Notes: generated from the sequence alone by a model not told the origin. 20,385 nucleotides of DNA from Candidatus Caldarchaeum sp. (GCA_025054515.1 JANWZT010000009.1:1-20385); one strand, 5' to 3'; positions 1 through 7,816 are shown, numbered from the stretch's first letter. A program made the numbers and translations.

Positions 1-1108
1 AGGCGTGACCGATGATTTGCTGAAGAGCGCGCAACGCATAAACCCGGACGCTCCACCGGATCTTTTGGACGAACTGCTTGCGATGGGTGAAAGGACGAGC
101 GCGCGGCTTTTCACTTTGGCTTTGAAGAAGAAGGGCGTTGACGCTGTGTTGGTCGACCCTGATTCCGAAATATGGCCGGTAGTTACTGACGGAAAGCATC
201 TCGACGCAACTCCTATCATCGAGTTGTGTAGACCGCGTGTAAAGAGCGGGGTTGAGAAGTTGTTGGATGATGGAATTGTTCCCGTTGTCTGCGGGTATGT
301 TGGGGTGAGCGTTGACGGGAAAATCACCACGATGGGCCGTGGAGGAAGCGACACCACAGCCGTTCTTCTCGCAAACTGTCTCGAAGCCGATGAAGTTGTT
401 TTGGTTAAAGACGTTGCTGGAATCTACTCGGCAGACCCGAACAAATCATCGGAGGCCCAAATCCTCGAAATTCTAAACGCAGACGAAGTCCTCAAGCTAA
501 GCAAAGGCGGGGCAAAAATCGTCCATTCAAAGGCACTCCTCTTCCTTCATCCAAGGGGGAAAATAAGAATAGGCTCACTGGACACAATCGAACAAACAGG
601 GACTGTGATTCTCGGGGCCGAAATTCCACGACTCGATGTAGTGGTCGACGACACCAACGTCACCATGGTAACAGTCATCGGCCAATCGATGGGAGAGCCT
701 TCCAAGCTCTCGGCAGCTATGAAAGCGGTAGAAACCTCGGGTGGAAAACTTGTGGCCGCGTCCGCCGAAGAAGAGTCCCTCATCCTTTATCTGCGCGGCG
801 ACGGCGAAATCGTCGAAAAAATCCACGACTACTTTGTCCAAAATGGTCTAGGCAAAGCCGTGAGCCATTTTCCGCATCTAAGCGTGATAAGAATTTACGG
901 GGCCATGCTCGAGCTCGTTCCCGGCGTCGTGTCCAAGGTAGTCCAGCCACTCGCGGCAAAAGCAGTCAACCTGTTCGGCGTGTTAACTATCAGCTCGTCC
1001 ATACGGGTCTTCGTATCGACGAGGGAAGTCGAAAAAGCCGTCAAACTCATCAGAGAAAACCTTGCTGAATACTTGTCAACCCAACCGCGGGATCAGCCGA
1101 TTTCTTGA
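1..1108 (+). CDS. lysC: Aspartate kinase, 5'-truncated by the window edge
   Basis: Aspartokinase phosphorylates L-aspartate with ATP, the first step to lysine, threonine and methionine. The visible part (about 367 residues) holds the C-terminal half of the kinase domain, with the motif GRGGSDTTA at about visible residue 109 and the VKDVAGIYSADP stretch after it. Two ACT domains follow from about residue 218 to the end, which in this family bind the feedback amino acid. The frame is open to base 1 and the N-terminal KFGGTS-type motif is absent, so roughly 90-100 residues lie upstream. A GTG at base 5 is very unlikely to be the true start. The 3' end overlaps the opposing deoxyhypusine synthase gene by 16 bp. 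Family assignment is firm; which amino acid inhibits it cannot be told. Confidence 0.93.
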   Translation, partial: GVTDDLLKSAQRINPDAPPDLLDELLAMGERTSARLFTLALKKKGVDAVLVDPDSEIWPVVTDGKHLDATPIIELCRPRVKSGVEKLLDDGIVPVVCGYVGVSVDGKITTMGRGGSDTTAVLLANCLEADEVVLVKDVAGIYSADPNKSSEAQILEILNADEVLKLSKGGAKIVHSKALLFLHPRGKIRIGSLDTIEQTGTVILGAEIPRLDVVVDDTNVTMVTVIGQSMGEPSKLSAAMKAVETSGGKLVAASAEEESLILYLRGDGEIVEKIHDYFVQNGLGKAVSHFPHLSVIRIYGAMLELVPGVVSKVVQPLAAKAVNLFGVLTISSSIRVFVSTREVEKAVKLIRENLAEYLSTQPRDQPIS

Positions 1109-2013
1109 ACAAGCCCCATCACGAGAAAAGGCAGAACTGCCGTCGCGTCGGCCTTCACGAAAACATGCCGGGCCTTGGGGGAAATTTTGTGCCAGCTTAC
1201 GGCTTCCCGAGGCCTCGCACCGCTCAAGCTTCCGTCGTATTCGTCGGCCGTCGAAATGTATACTGCGTAATCGAGGCCTTCTCCACCGAACTGCGACCAC
1301 CAGAGAAGATGATGTTTAGAAATTCCGCCGCCGACCACGAGCCCGGCCTTCCGCCCACGGCTCCACATCAAATCATTCACCAGATCCAAATCCATTCGAT
1401 AATCTATCTTGAGATGTTTCGTTTTTCCTTGAAGCCACAGCTGGTAGCCGAAAGCACCGTCGTAAACGCCCGGCACAATCACCGGGATGTCACGCTTCCA
1501 ACACCAGTAGAGGAATGATTTTTCCGAATCGAGTTGTTTGCCCAACATATGCATTAAAGTGCTAAATGAGAGCGGGTGGTTTTCTTCGATTTTTTCCATC
1601 AGTTGTTTGACTTCTTTCTCAACGGTAGCTCCGTAGCTATTTTGGTCTATGAAGACGTTTCCGAGGCGGTGAACGTTTTTTTCGGCGAGCTCCCAATCGT
1701 CGGCGTCGAAGCTTCCGCTTCTGTAATCTGAACGAGTGCGGGCGATGTCGTGGTCGACTGCTCCGCAGGTGGTAAAGACTAAGTCGAACCATTTCCTCCG
1801 CAACATCTCCACCAATACTCCGCGCAACCCAGTTGAAACAACGTTTCCGGTGAAAGAAATCATCCTCAACGACTTCGTATCGGTAACCATTTCCTTCAAC
1901 AGCAGGTACGCTCTTCCAAGATGTTCGCCCATGAAACCACCCATACGGCTCATCATCTCAAGAAGTTGTGCCACCGATACATCACGGCTTAAAGTCAAAT
2001 CCTCAACCAACAT
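1093..2013 (-). CDS. dys: Deoxyhypusine synthase
   Basis: Transfers the aminobutyl group of spermidine to a lysine of initiation factor aIF5A, the first step of hypusine formation (NAD-dependent, cytosolic). The 306 residues match the short archaeal form. Visible motifs are SFTGNVVSTGLR (about 53-64), TTCGAVDHD (81-89), GGGISKHH (228-235), LDYAVYISTADEYDGSLSGA (248-267) and SWHKI at 273-277. K276 corresponds to the catalytic lysine that forms the enzyme intermediate in the human enzyme (K329 in SWGKI). The residue before it is His instead of the usual Gly. The ATG is chosen because a TATA-like box lies about 28 nt upstream. The stop lies inside the converging aspartate kinase gene. Confidence 0.95.
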   Translation of the reverse strand: MLVEDLTLSRDVSVAQLLEMMSRMGGFMGEHLGRAYLLLKEMVTDTKSLRMISFTGNVVSTGLRGVLVEMLRRKWFDLVFTTCGAVDHDIARTRSDYRSGSFDADDWELAEKNVHRLGNVFIDQNSYGATVEKEVKQLMEKIEENHPLSFSTLMHMLGKQLDSEKSFLYWCWKRDIPVIVPGVYDGAFGYQLWLQGKTKHLKIDYRMDLDLVNDLMWSRGRKAGLVVGGGISKHHLLWWSQFGGEGLDYAVYISTADEYDGSLSGARPREAVSWHKISPKARHVFVKADATAVLPFLVMGLVQEIG

Positions 2014-2036
2014 GTTTTGAATTCCGCCGAGCGGCC

Positions 2037-2044
2037 TTATATAA
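2037..2044 (-). promoter_or_regulatory. TATA box for deoxyhypusine synthase
   Basis: On the minus strand this reads TTATATAA. Its centre is about 28 nt upstream of the ATG at 2013, so transcription would start at or within a few bases of the start codon, giving a leaderless mRNA. No Shine-Dalgarno sequence is present. Assigned by eye. Confidence 0.55.
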
Positions 2045-2080
2045 CATCGTCATTCCGCAACGCTTCAAGCCAAACATCAT

Positions 2081-3067
2081 TCAATTATTACCTCTCCTGC
2101 TGAACGCCACCAAAAACATCACGCCCGAAAAAATAAGCGACACGTAGTAAGTGGCTATGCGCCACTGGACTACGGTTGCCGCCGAATTGATTCCATAAAC
2201 CGTCCGAAGGTAGATGTATACGCCGGCCTCCGTCAATCCTGCTCCGCCCACGGTCACGGGCAAAACGCCTAACACGTTTCCCGAATGAAACGAAAACAGC
2301 GAAGCAAGAAAACCGGTTGACCCGATGCTACCGAGTTGTAGGTAGAGTATTAACGCAGGCGCCGACATGACAACTGCTGTTGAGGCCAACAGGAATGTCA
2401 GGGTTTTGATGTTTGAAGGTGAAAAAGTGTCTCTGACCACCTGCTTCACCTCTTCCGAGCCGTCAGATAACCAATCTCTCACTTTCGTCGGCAGCCGCAG
2501 ATGCTTCAGAAATTTTACGGCCCTATCTTGGGACTGAGCTTCAGAGCTCCTTCTGCCGAGGCCGATGATGATGAACGATATCAGTATCTGAGCGGATGAT
2601 AAGGTTAAGATTATCAGCCCTATGCCGGTGGCGTTGGCCGCGAACGCGTGCAAAGAGGCGGCGAATGCGATGGCCGACCCTACGGCTGTGTCGAGCACCA
2701 ATTCTATGAAGGCAAGCCCGAAGGCCTTCGCTGACCGCATGCCACGCTTGGCAAGCAACCAAGTCCTCGCTGCTTCGTCCGCTAAAAAAGGAACAGTTGT
2801 TAAGGCGAAAAATTCGCTCGCAGCCCTGACCGCGAAAGATTCGTAATAACTAACCGAGAGGTTGGAAAATTTTCGGAGAAGCACGTGTAGGCGTACCGCT
2901 TGAGCCGCGAACCTGCCAAAGTTGATGAGCAAAGCATAAACCAGCACCGACGGGCTCAGAGAAAGAATTTCCTCGGGCGATACTCTGAATATGTTTAGAA
3001 CGAGCAAGAATATTCCGAGAGTTAACAAAATACCTGCGATAGACCGGCCTAAATGGATATGGTGCAT
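2081..3067 (-). CDS. Flippase-like integral membrane protein (LPG synthase TM / UPF0104 family)
   Basis: A 328-residue polytopic membrane protein with about 7-8 hydrophobic segments. The pattern resembles the lysylphosphatidylglycerol-synthase transmembrane family (also called UPF0104), including the C-terminal PVTVGGAGLTEAGVYIYL stretch typical of it. Archaeal members include AglD-like proteins, some tied to lipid-linked sugar handling. The bacterial lysyl-transferase domain is absent, so lysine transfer to lipid is not implied. The gene follows the methyltransferase on the same strand with a 19-bp overlap, so the two are probably cotranscribed. An alternative ATG eight codons upstream (3091) would lengthen the overlap to 43 bp. 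The substrate is unknown; a role in membrane or surface glycan/lipid metabolism is inference. Confidence 0.75.
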   Translation of the reverse strand: MHHIHLGRSIAGILLTLGIFLLVLNIFRVSPEEILSLSPSVLVYALLINFGRFAAQAVRLHVLLRKFSNLSVSYYESFAVRAASEFFALTTVPFLADEAARTWLLAKRGMRSAKAFGLAFIELVLDTAVGSAIAFAASLHAFAANATGIGLIILTLSSAQILISFIIIGLGRRSSEAQSQDRAVKFLKHLRLPTKVRDWLSDGSEEVKQVVRDTFSPSNIKTLTFLLASTAVVMSAPALILYLQLGSIGSTGFLASLFSFHSGNVLGVLPVTVGGAGLTEAGVYIYLRTVYGINSAATVVQWRIATYYVSLIFSGVMFLVAFSRRGNN

Positions 3068-3609
3068 TTCTTTTTCACGGCTACAACGCATATCGACTGT
3101 TGGAAACCCCGTAGTTTCTCAGATTTGATCGGGAAATAGATGTGGAGGTGAAGCGGTATTTTTTCTTTTAATTCAAAACCAATGTTTCTCAAGGCGGTTT
3201 CGATTGTCCGCCAGGTAAAATGATGTTTATGCGTTGGGTCTGCGTAGCTGTCGTAGAGCCCGAACCCGTTTCTGTTGGGTGTGACGATTAAAAGCATGCC
3301 ATCTTCGCTCAATATTCTGTGACATTCTTTCAACGCCGACGAAACCTCTTCCACGTGCTCGATTACATCCATCATGACGACCCTGTCGAAACAGCCTGTC
3401 CGAAAAGGGAGAAATTCCGCTGACGCAACCACGTCAGGCGACCATGCGACGTCAACACAAACGTAATCTCCTCGACAAAACGAAGCGTAGTGACGGTGGC
3501 CGCTTCCTATTTCAAGGACTTTGGACGCGCCGGTTGAGAAATCCGTCATCAAGTCTGCCTTGTATTTCCGGAAGACGTGGGGCTGATGACATAGGAAAGG
3601 AAATCGCAT
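3049..3609 (-). CDS. Class I SAM-dependent methyltransferase (Methyltransf_11-like)
   Basis: A small methyltransferase of about 186 residues. Motif I is VLEIGSGHRHY (SAM-binding glycine loop), followed by the acidic strand end YVCVDVAWS. The FDRVVMMDVIEHVEE segment and LSEDGMLLIVTPNRNG follow, the order seen in Methyltransf_11 proteins such as those acting on lipids, quinones or glycans. No substrate can be read from the sequence. I chose the ATG at 3609; two in-frame TTG codons lie 4 and 7 nt further up (3613-3618). It heads a two-gene unit with the flippase-like gene, which suggests a shared substrate at the membrane. A weak A/T-rich box (3639-3646) may be its promoter. Confidence 0.8.
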   Translation of the reverse strand: MRFPFLCHQPHVFRKYKADLMTDFSTGASKVLEIGSGHRHYASFCRGDYVCVDVAWSPDVVASAEFLPFRTGCFDRVVMMDVIEHVEEVSSALKECHRILSEDGMLLIVTPNRNGFGLYDSYADPTHKHHFTWRTIETALRNIGFELKEKIPLHLHIYFPIKSEKLRGFQQSICVVAVKKKCTISI

Positions 3610-3745
3610 GCACAACAAGGCCCAACAATTTCAGCCACTAAAATTCTTTCTGCACCAGTTTCTGGAGCGTCGGTTGCGAAACAAGGTTTTTTAGCTACGT
3701 CATTCACGTTCACCCAGACTCGTTCAGCATAACGGAAGCGGTCGC

Positions 3746-3751
3746 TTAAAT
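3746..3751 (+). promoter_or_regulatory. Possible TATA box for the beta-CASP nuclease gene
   Basis: TTAAAT lies about 25 nt upstream of the ATG at 3774, within the 143-bp divergent gap to the methyltransferase gene. The spacing suits a very short leader, which is odd next to a good Shine-Dalgarno sequence, so this is tentative. Confidence 0.35.
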
Positions 3752-3763
3752 TGGTGGAGAAGT

Positions 3764-3768
3764 GGAGG
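3764..3768 (+). promoter_or_regulatory. Shine-Dalgarno sequence deciding the beta-CASP start
   Basis: GGAGG sits 5 nt before the ATG at 3774 and overlaps the in-frame GTG at 3762. This favours the ATG as the true start. It is the only clear Shine-Dalgarno sequence I see in the window. Confidence 0.5.
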
Positions 3769-3773
3769 CAGGA

Positions 3774-5027
3774 ATGGAAATAAAGTTCTTGGGGGGCGCC
3801 TTAGAGGTGGGAAGGTCGGCGATACAGGTAACGTACAAAGACACGAAAATTCTTCTCGATTACGGAGTCATGCTGAATGACCATCCTGAATTCCCGCTTC
3901 CGGTCGAGACGAAAAACCTCAACGCGGTGGTTCTGAGTCATTCTCACCTTGACCATTCGGGAGGCATACCACTTCTATACATAAACAGGACGCCGAAGCT
4001 TTACATGACGTCGATGACAAGAGATACAGCCGAGCTTCTCGTTCACGACTTCATCAAACTTTCTGCAAACTACCTTCTGTTCGACAAAACCGAAGTCGAA
4101 AAGATGATACGCAACACCAAAACCGTCTATTATCGAGAGCCTTTTACGGTGGGCGACCTCGAGGTCGAGCTGATGGATGCCGGCCACATTCCTGGAAGCG
4201 CTCAAATCATCGTGAACGGGGATAAAACACTGGTTTACACCGGCGATTTTACCACCGTAAAAACCCGAATGCTTGACGGAGCGGACACAACTATCGGAGA
4301 CGTCGACGCAGTTATCATCGAATCCACCTACGCCCACGAAGACCATCGGCCCAGAATAGATTTGGAGAAGGAATTTGTGAAGGCATGTCGTGAAGTTGTC
4401 GAGAACGGTGGAAGGGTTCTGGTTCCAGCCTTTTCGGTCGGAAGGGCTCAAGAAATCATTTCGATACTCGCGGCTCACAACTTTAAGCATCCCGTATGGC
4501 TTGACGGAATGGCCAAAAAAACTCTCGAATACTATTTATCAGATAAGAGGTTTATCGACGGCGCTGAAATTCTTGAAAAAGCCAGTCGACGGACAAGGTT
4601 TGTCAAGGGAAAGAAGGGCCGGATAGACGCTTTGTCAGAGCCCGGGGTCATCGTAACTCCGGCAGGGATGCTGAAGGGAGGCCCCGCCTTGTATTACGCC
4701 CCCGAAATCGTCGAAGATGAAAAATCGGCCGTGTTTCTCGCAAGCTTTCAGATACCCGGAACTCCGGGTGAAATTTTGCTGAATCAAGGCCGGCTCGTAA
4801 CTGATGCCATCAACAAGCCGGCCAACTGCATCGTTAAACAGTTCAGGTTCTCCGGCCACGCCGGAAGAGCGCAGCTCCACGACTACCTTCGCAAAATCGA
4901 AACCCATGCGCATGTTTTCACGATGCACGGAGAGCCCGAAATGTGCAAAATGCTGTCCGACTGGGCTCGGAACGAACTCGGACTCAGCGGCACCGCCCCC
5001 TCAAACGGCCAAACCTTCACGATATAG
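3774..5027 (+). CDS. Beta-CASP metallo-beta-lactamase ribonuclease (aCPSF2-like)
   Basis: A 417-residue zinc-dependent nuclease of the CPSF73/RNase J superfamily, expected to cut or trim RNA in the cytoplasm. Metal-binding motifs are present in order: HSHLDH (56-61), the His in AGHIPGS (H138) and the Asp in YTGDF (D158). The beta-CASP motifs follow: motif A Glu in IIESTY (E183), PAFSVGRAQE (218-227), motif B His in FSGHAGR (H361) and motif C His in TMHGE (H385). All catalytic positions are intact. It lacks the N-terminal KH domains of aCPSF1 and starts directly in the lactamase fold, so aCPSF2 is the best match. An archaeal RNase J is less likely given the length and motif C context. Confidence 0.9.
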   Translation: MEIKFLGGALEVGRSAIQVTYKDTKILLDYGVMLNDHPEFPLPVETKNLNAVVLSHSHLDHSGGIPLLYINRTPKLYMTSMTRDTAELLVHDFIKLSANYLLFDKTEVEKMIRNTKTVYYREPFTVGDLEVELMDAGHIPGSAQIIVNGDKTLVYTGDFTTVKTRMLDGADTTIGDVDAVIIESTYAHEDHRPRIDLEKEFVKACREVVENGGRVLVPAFSVGRAQEIISILAAHNFKHPVWLDGMAKKTLEYYLSDKRFIDGAEILEKASRRTRFVKGKKGRIDALSEPGVIVTPAGMLKGGPALYYAPEIVEDEKSAVFLASFQIPGTPGEILLNQGRLVTDAINKPANCIVKQFRFSGHAGRAQLHDYLRKIETHAHVFTMHGEPEMCKMLSDWARNELGLSGTAPSNGQTFTI

Positions 5028-5032
5028 AAAGG

Positions 5033-5040
5033 TTAATATC
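5033..5040 (+). promoter_or_regulatory. Possible TATA box for the membrane KaiC-like gene
   Basis: TTAATATC, preceded by the purine-rich GAAAGG that could act as a BRE, lies six nt after the nuclease stop codon and about 31 nt before the ATG at 5068. This would give a nearly leaderless transcript separate from the nuclease gene. Confidence 0.45.
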
Positions 5041-5067
5041 CGGTTACGCACCATCAAAACAGTATTG

Positions 5068-6429
5068 ATGAATTGGATGCTTAGTTTTGCCGCAAGCGTT
5101 TCACTAACTTTTTCGATCATTCTCTTTTTCGGGAGGCTTTTGGAATATTTTTTGCAGACAGAGCGTTTTCCATCCTTCGTCTTCCGCGTAGCCGTAGTAT
5201 ACGTTGGAGCCGCGATGATCATTAGGCTGGTTGTCGAAAGCATCGTTCTGCTGAGGTTCGTGGATGCTCCGTATTTTTCTGTTTTGTCTTTTTCTGGATT
5301 TCTGCTATCGGCCGTCGCAACAGCCATGCTGGTCACAACAGCCCATTTTGTCCGCGGTTTTTCTGAAACAAGCAGATGGGTCCTGTTGATGGCTCCACCT
5401 CCTATTTTTGCTTTGGCTATCGGATATGTCTATTTTTATTCCCCGAAACAATTTTTCAACTCTCCTTTATCCTCTGTCCCTATTCAGTTCTTCGCTTACG
5501 GCCTCATCACAGCGATTTTTCTTGGTTTGCTGGCAGTTCATCTGCGGGAAAAAGGATTCCCCCTCCACCCAATAGCTTATTTCACGATGACCGCTTCAGT
5601 GGTCACGGCGCTTCTTTCGATATGGTTTTTCACCTCCAACATCTTTGACACGCCGCCGGCCGTAGACTGGTTTGACGCCGTCTCGTCGGTATATTTTGCT
5701 CATTCCGCGATTGCTGTTACGGGCTTTGGGATTTTGCCGAGGACACGGACAAGAAGTTTTGCAAAGGGTGATTCAATCGTTCGGACCGGGATTAAAGTTC
5801 TCGATGGATACCTTAGCAAAGGTCTTCCCTATCCTGGCAGCTTTGTGGTGATGGGGTCGGCCGGCTCTGGACGAACCACGCTATTGGTTATGATAGCGTG
5901 CAAACGTTTGAGCGAGGGTGATGGTGTATTCTTTTTCTCTATAGATCAACCCGCCTCCCAGTTAAAGAAGTTGATCGCCGAAAGATGCGCGGAATTTCAA
6001 AAAGCATCTGAGCAGGGTCGTCTATTCATTGTTGAAATCGACAGCGGCGGAAAGTCGTCGATAAAACTCGACCCCCAAGAAATCAACCTTGCTTTCACCG
6101 AATACGTGCATAAACTCGGCGGGTTGAAGAAATGGGTTTTCATCGATTCATTCACGACTTTGCTCAACGAATTCGGCGAAGAAAAAGGAATCAAACTACT
6201 GCGAACACTCGTCCAGAAAACTCAACAGATGCACGTAGGGTTATTCATATCCTATAACCCCTACGCCATGCCCCGCAACACAACCGCTATAGTCGAAGAC
6301 ACCGCCAACGGAGTAATCGAAATAATCGTCGAAGAGAAAAAACAGAAGAGGCAGCGGAAACTTCGAATCAAATGGATGACGGGATACAGGCCCCTCGGCG
6401 AATGGACACCTGTCGAAGATATCGTTTAA
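5068..6429 (+). CDS. Seven-helix membrane protein fused to a degenerate KaiC/RecA-like ATPase domain
   Basis: The 453-residue protein has two parts. Residues 1-223 contain about seven hydrophobic helices (approx. 4-28, 36-62, 67-95, 104-124, 134-157, 166-190, 201-223) with no recognised sensor motif. Residues 235-453 resemble archaeal KaiC-like RecA ATPases: the lead-in TGIKVLDGYLSKGLP, a P-loop GSAGSGRT (263-270), FFSIDQPASQL (289-299) and a Walker B strand VFIDS with D360. Two key positions deviate: R269 replaces the P-loop lysine, and D293-Q294 replace the Glu-Glu pair of typical KaiC proteins. The domain may bind nucleotide without normal hydrolysis, or act as a scaffold. The basic tail (EEKKQKRQRKLR) follows. 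I chose the ATG at 5068 because the longer frame runs into the nuclease gene. It could belong to a DUF835-type KaiC-derived family; I could not check. Confidence 0.8.
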   Translation: MNWMLSFAASVSLTFSIILFFGRLLEYFLQTERFPSFVFRVAVVYVGAAMIIRLVVESIVLLRFVDAPYFSVLSFSGFLLSAVATAMLVTTAHFVRGFSETSRWVLLMAPPPIFALAIGYVYFYSPKQFFNSPLSSVPIQFFAYGLITAIFLGLLAVHLREKGFPLHPIAYFTMTASVVTALLSIWFFTSNIFDTPPAVDWFDAVSSVYFAHSAIAVTGFGILPRTRTRSFAKGDSIVRTGIKVLDGYLSKGLPYPGSFVVMGSAGSGRTTLLVMIACKRLSEGDGVFFFSIDQPASQLKKLIAERCAEFQKASEQGRLFIVEIDSGGKSSIKLDPQEINLAFTEYVHKLGGLKKWVFIDSFTTLLNEFGEEKGIKLLRTLVQKTQQMHVGLFISYNPYAMPRNTTAIVEDTANGVIEIIVEEKKQKRQRKLRIKWMTGYRPLGEWTPVEDIV

Positions 6430-6435
6430 ATAAAT
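6425..6435 (+). promoter_or_regulatory. TATA box of tRNA-Gly, overlapping a stop codon
   Basis: TTTAAATAAAT lies with its centre about 27-29 nt upstream of the tRNA 5' end, the usual archaeal TBP position. The TAA stop codon of the membrane KaiC-like gene (6427-6429) is part of the box. Confidence 0.65.
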
Positions 6436-6456
6436 GCAAGGAAAGTTATGAGCCGT

Positions 6457-6530
6457 GCGGCGGTCGTCTAGCCTGGTAGGACACCAGCCTGCCACGCTGG
6501 GAGTCGCGGGTTCAAATCCCGCCCGCCGCA
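6457..6530 (+). tRNA. tRNA-Gly (anticodon GCC)
   Basis: A complete intronless cloverleaf of 74 nt. Acceptor stem GCGGCGG/CCGCCGC pairs perfectly. The D arm is GTCT/GGAC, and the anticodon stem CCAGC/GCTGG encloses loop CTGCCAC with GCC at 6491-6493. The five-base variable loop is followed by T stem GCGGG/CCCGC with loop TTCAAAT. The discriminator is A and CCA is not encoded, so it must be added after transcription. Confidence 0.97.
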
Positions 6531-6560
6531 TGCGTTGATGTATCGATTTTGGAACGTAGG

Positions 6561-6567
6561 TAAATAT
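6561..6567 (+). promoter_or_regulatory. TATA box for the MFS transporter gene
   Basis: GGTAAATATGG begins at 6559; the first T of TAAATAT is 31 nt upstream of the ATG at 6592. The same GGTAAATATG string recurs 32 nt before the methionine aminopeptidase start, which supports both as promoters of leaderless mRNAs. Confidence 0.55.
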
Positions 6568-6591
6568 GGAGGGCTTTTCATAAATATTCGT

Positions 6592-7812
6592 ATGATTCGA
6601 TGGTTTTATCCTGCGGTTGGTTTAGCAGCGAACGTAATCCTTGGGACGATCTACAGCTGGAGCGTTTTCCGCAAACCGTTGGAAAATATGTGCGGCTGGA
6701 GCGATTTCGAATCATCGCTTCCTTTCTCCGTGTTTCTGCTGTTTTTCGCCTTGACCGTTCCGGTGGGCGGGCGGATGATGAACCGGTTTGGGCCGCGGAA
6801 GACGGCGTTGGTTGGCGCGGTTTTAGTCGGGCTCGGATGGTCGCTATCAGGTGTCGCCGTGAACCTTCCCAACTCCCTACCGATTGTTCTGCTCACCTAC
6901 GGAGTTGTAGCGGGCGCGGGTGTTGGAATATTTTACGGCGTGCCGATAACTGTTTCGAGCCGATGGATACCTGAAAAACGCGGTTTCGCAATGGGTCTGA
7001 CCTTGCTGGGATTTGGACTGTCTCCACTTATAACAGCGCCGCTGGCGTCAACTTTCCTTTCACAGTACGGAGTGCAGGCCACCCTTACGACATTCGGAAT
7101 CACCTTCGGCATCATTCTCGCGCTTCTGTCAACGCTTCTAAAGTTTCCGCCGGTGTCTCTAACAGTCACTTCATCATCTGCTCAAACGGCGAAGTCGAAA
7201 GATTTTACGACACGTGAAATGATGCGGACGGGCATGTTCAGAACGCTGTGGTTCCTTTATTTCGTGGGAACGTTCGGTGGGTTCATCGCAATCTCCCTTT
7301 CAGCCAAATACTGTGTCGAAGTAGTTGGGTTGACGCCTCAGCTCGCCGCAGCCTTCACGGGCGTTTTTGCGATATTCAACGGAACGGGAAGACCTCTTTT
7401 TGGATACCTTACCGACAGGATGGGAATTCAAAAAACAGCCACCTACTCATTCATCATCCTCACGGCCGCCGCTGTTCTCGCAAACTTCTCTCAATCGCTT
7501 CCAGTTTTCGCCGTGTCGTTCTCGATTTTCTGGCTAATTTTCGGCGGATGGCTGGCCATAGCACCCAGCGCCACATCGAAATTCTTCGGGCTAAAAAACC
7601 TCGGAACCAACTACGGCGTCGTCTTCACAGCCTACGGTTTTTCAGCGCTTATCGGGCCTCCAGCATCATCGGCTCTCCGAGAAATCACCGGAACCTACAC
7701 GATACCATTCACGATGATAGCGGTGCTCGCGCTCCTCGGCTTGGCGTTTTCCGTCACCAAACTCAAGACCGGCGAAGCCCATCTGACCTTGGAAAGGGAA
7801 ACCACACGGTAA
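6592..7812 (+). CDS. MFS transporter, OFA (oxalate/formate antiporter-like) family
   Basis: A 406-residue, roughly 12-helix major facilitator protein. The N-terminal stretch with NVILGTIYSWSVFRKPLE is the hallmark of the OFA branch (TC 2.A.1.11). MFS motif A-like loops occur twice: GGRMMNRFGPRK after helix 2 and GYLTDRMGIQK in the second half, showing the usual internal duplication. The chosen ATG gives the standard OFA N-terminus and lies 31 nt after a TATA box; in-frame starts at 6535 and 6538 would run from the tRNA edge and are rejected. OFA members exchange small carboxylates such as oxalate and formate, or lactate; the substrate here is unknown. Its TAA stop is part of the next gene's TATA box. 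Confidence 0.88.
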   Translation: MIRWFYPAVGLAANVILGTIYSWSVFRKPLENMCGWSDFESSLPFSVFLLFFALTVPVGGRMMNRFGPRKTALVGAVLVGLGWSLSGVAVNLPNSLPIVLLTYGVVAGAGVGIFYGVPITVSSRWIPEKRGFAMGLTLLGFGLSPLITAPLASTFLSQYGVQATLTTFGITFGIILALLSTLLKFPPVSLTVTSSSAQTAKSKDFTTREMMRTGMFRTLWFLYFVGTFGGFIAISLSAKYCVEVVGLTPQLAAAFTGVFAIFNGTGRPLFGYLTDRMGIQKTATYSFIILTAAAVLANFSQSLPVFAVSFSIFWLIFGGWLAIAPSATSKFFGLKNLGTNYGVVFTAYGFSALIGPPASSALREITGTYTIPFTMIAVLALLGLAFSVTKLKTGEAHLTLERETTR

Positions 7813-7816
7813 ATAT
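7810..7816 (+). promoter_or_regulatory. TATA box for methionine aminopeptidase, overlapping the MFS stop codon
   Basis: GGTAAATATG, whose TAA (7810-7812) is the stop codon of the transporter gene, lies 32 nt before the TTG start at 7842. Sequence and spacing match the box of the preceding gene. Confidence 0.55.

Noticed and set aside
1105..1518. 137-codon plus-strand frame following aspartate kinase
   Set aside because: Antisense to the conserved C-terminal half of deoxyhypusine synthase, with no motifs of its own.
4804..5067. N-terminal extension of the membrane KaiC-like frame back into the nuclease gene
   Set aside because: It is an out-of-phase reading of the nuclease's conserved C-terminus; the hydrophobic domain begins at the ATG at 5068, after a TATA-like box.
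6241..6531. Minus-strand frame starting RRAGFEPATPSVAG
   Set aside because: Antisense reading of tRNA-Gly and the end of the KaiC-like gene, a known kind of spurious protein.
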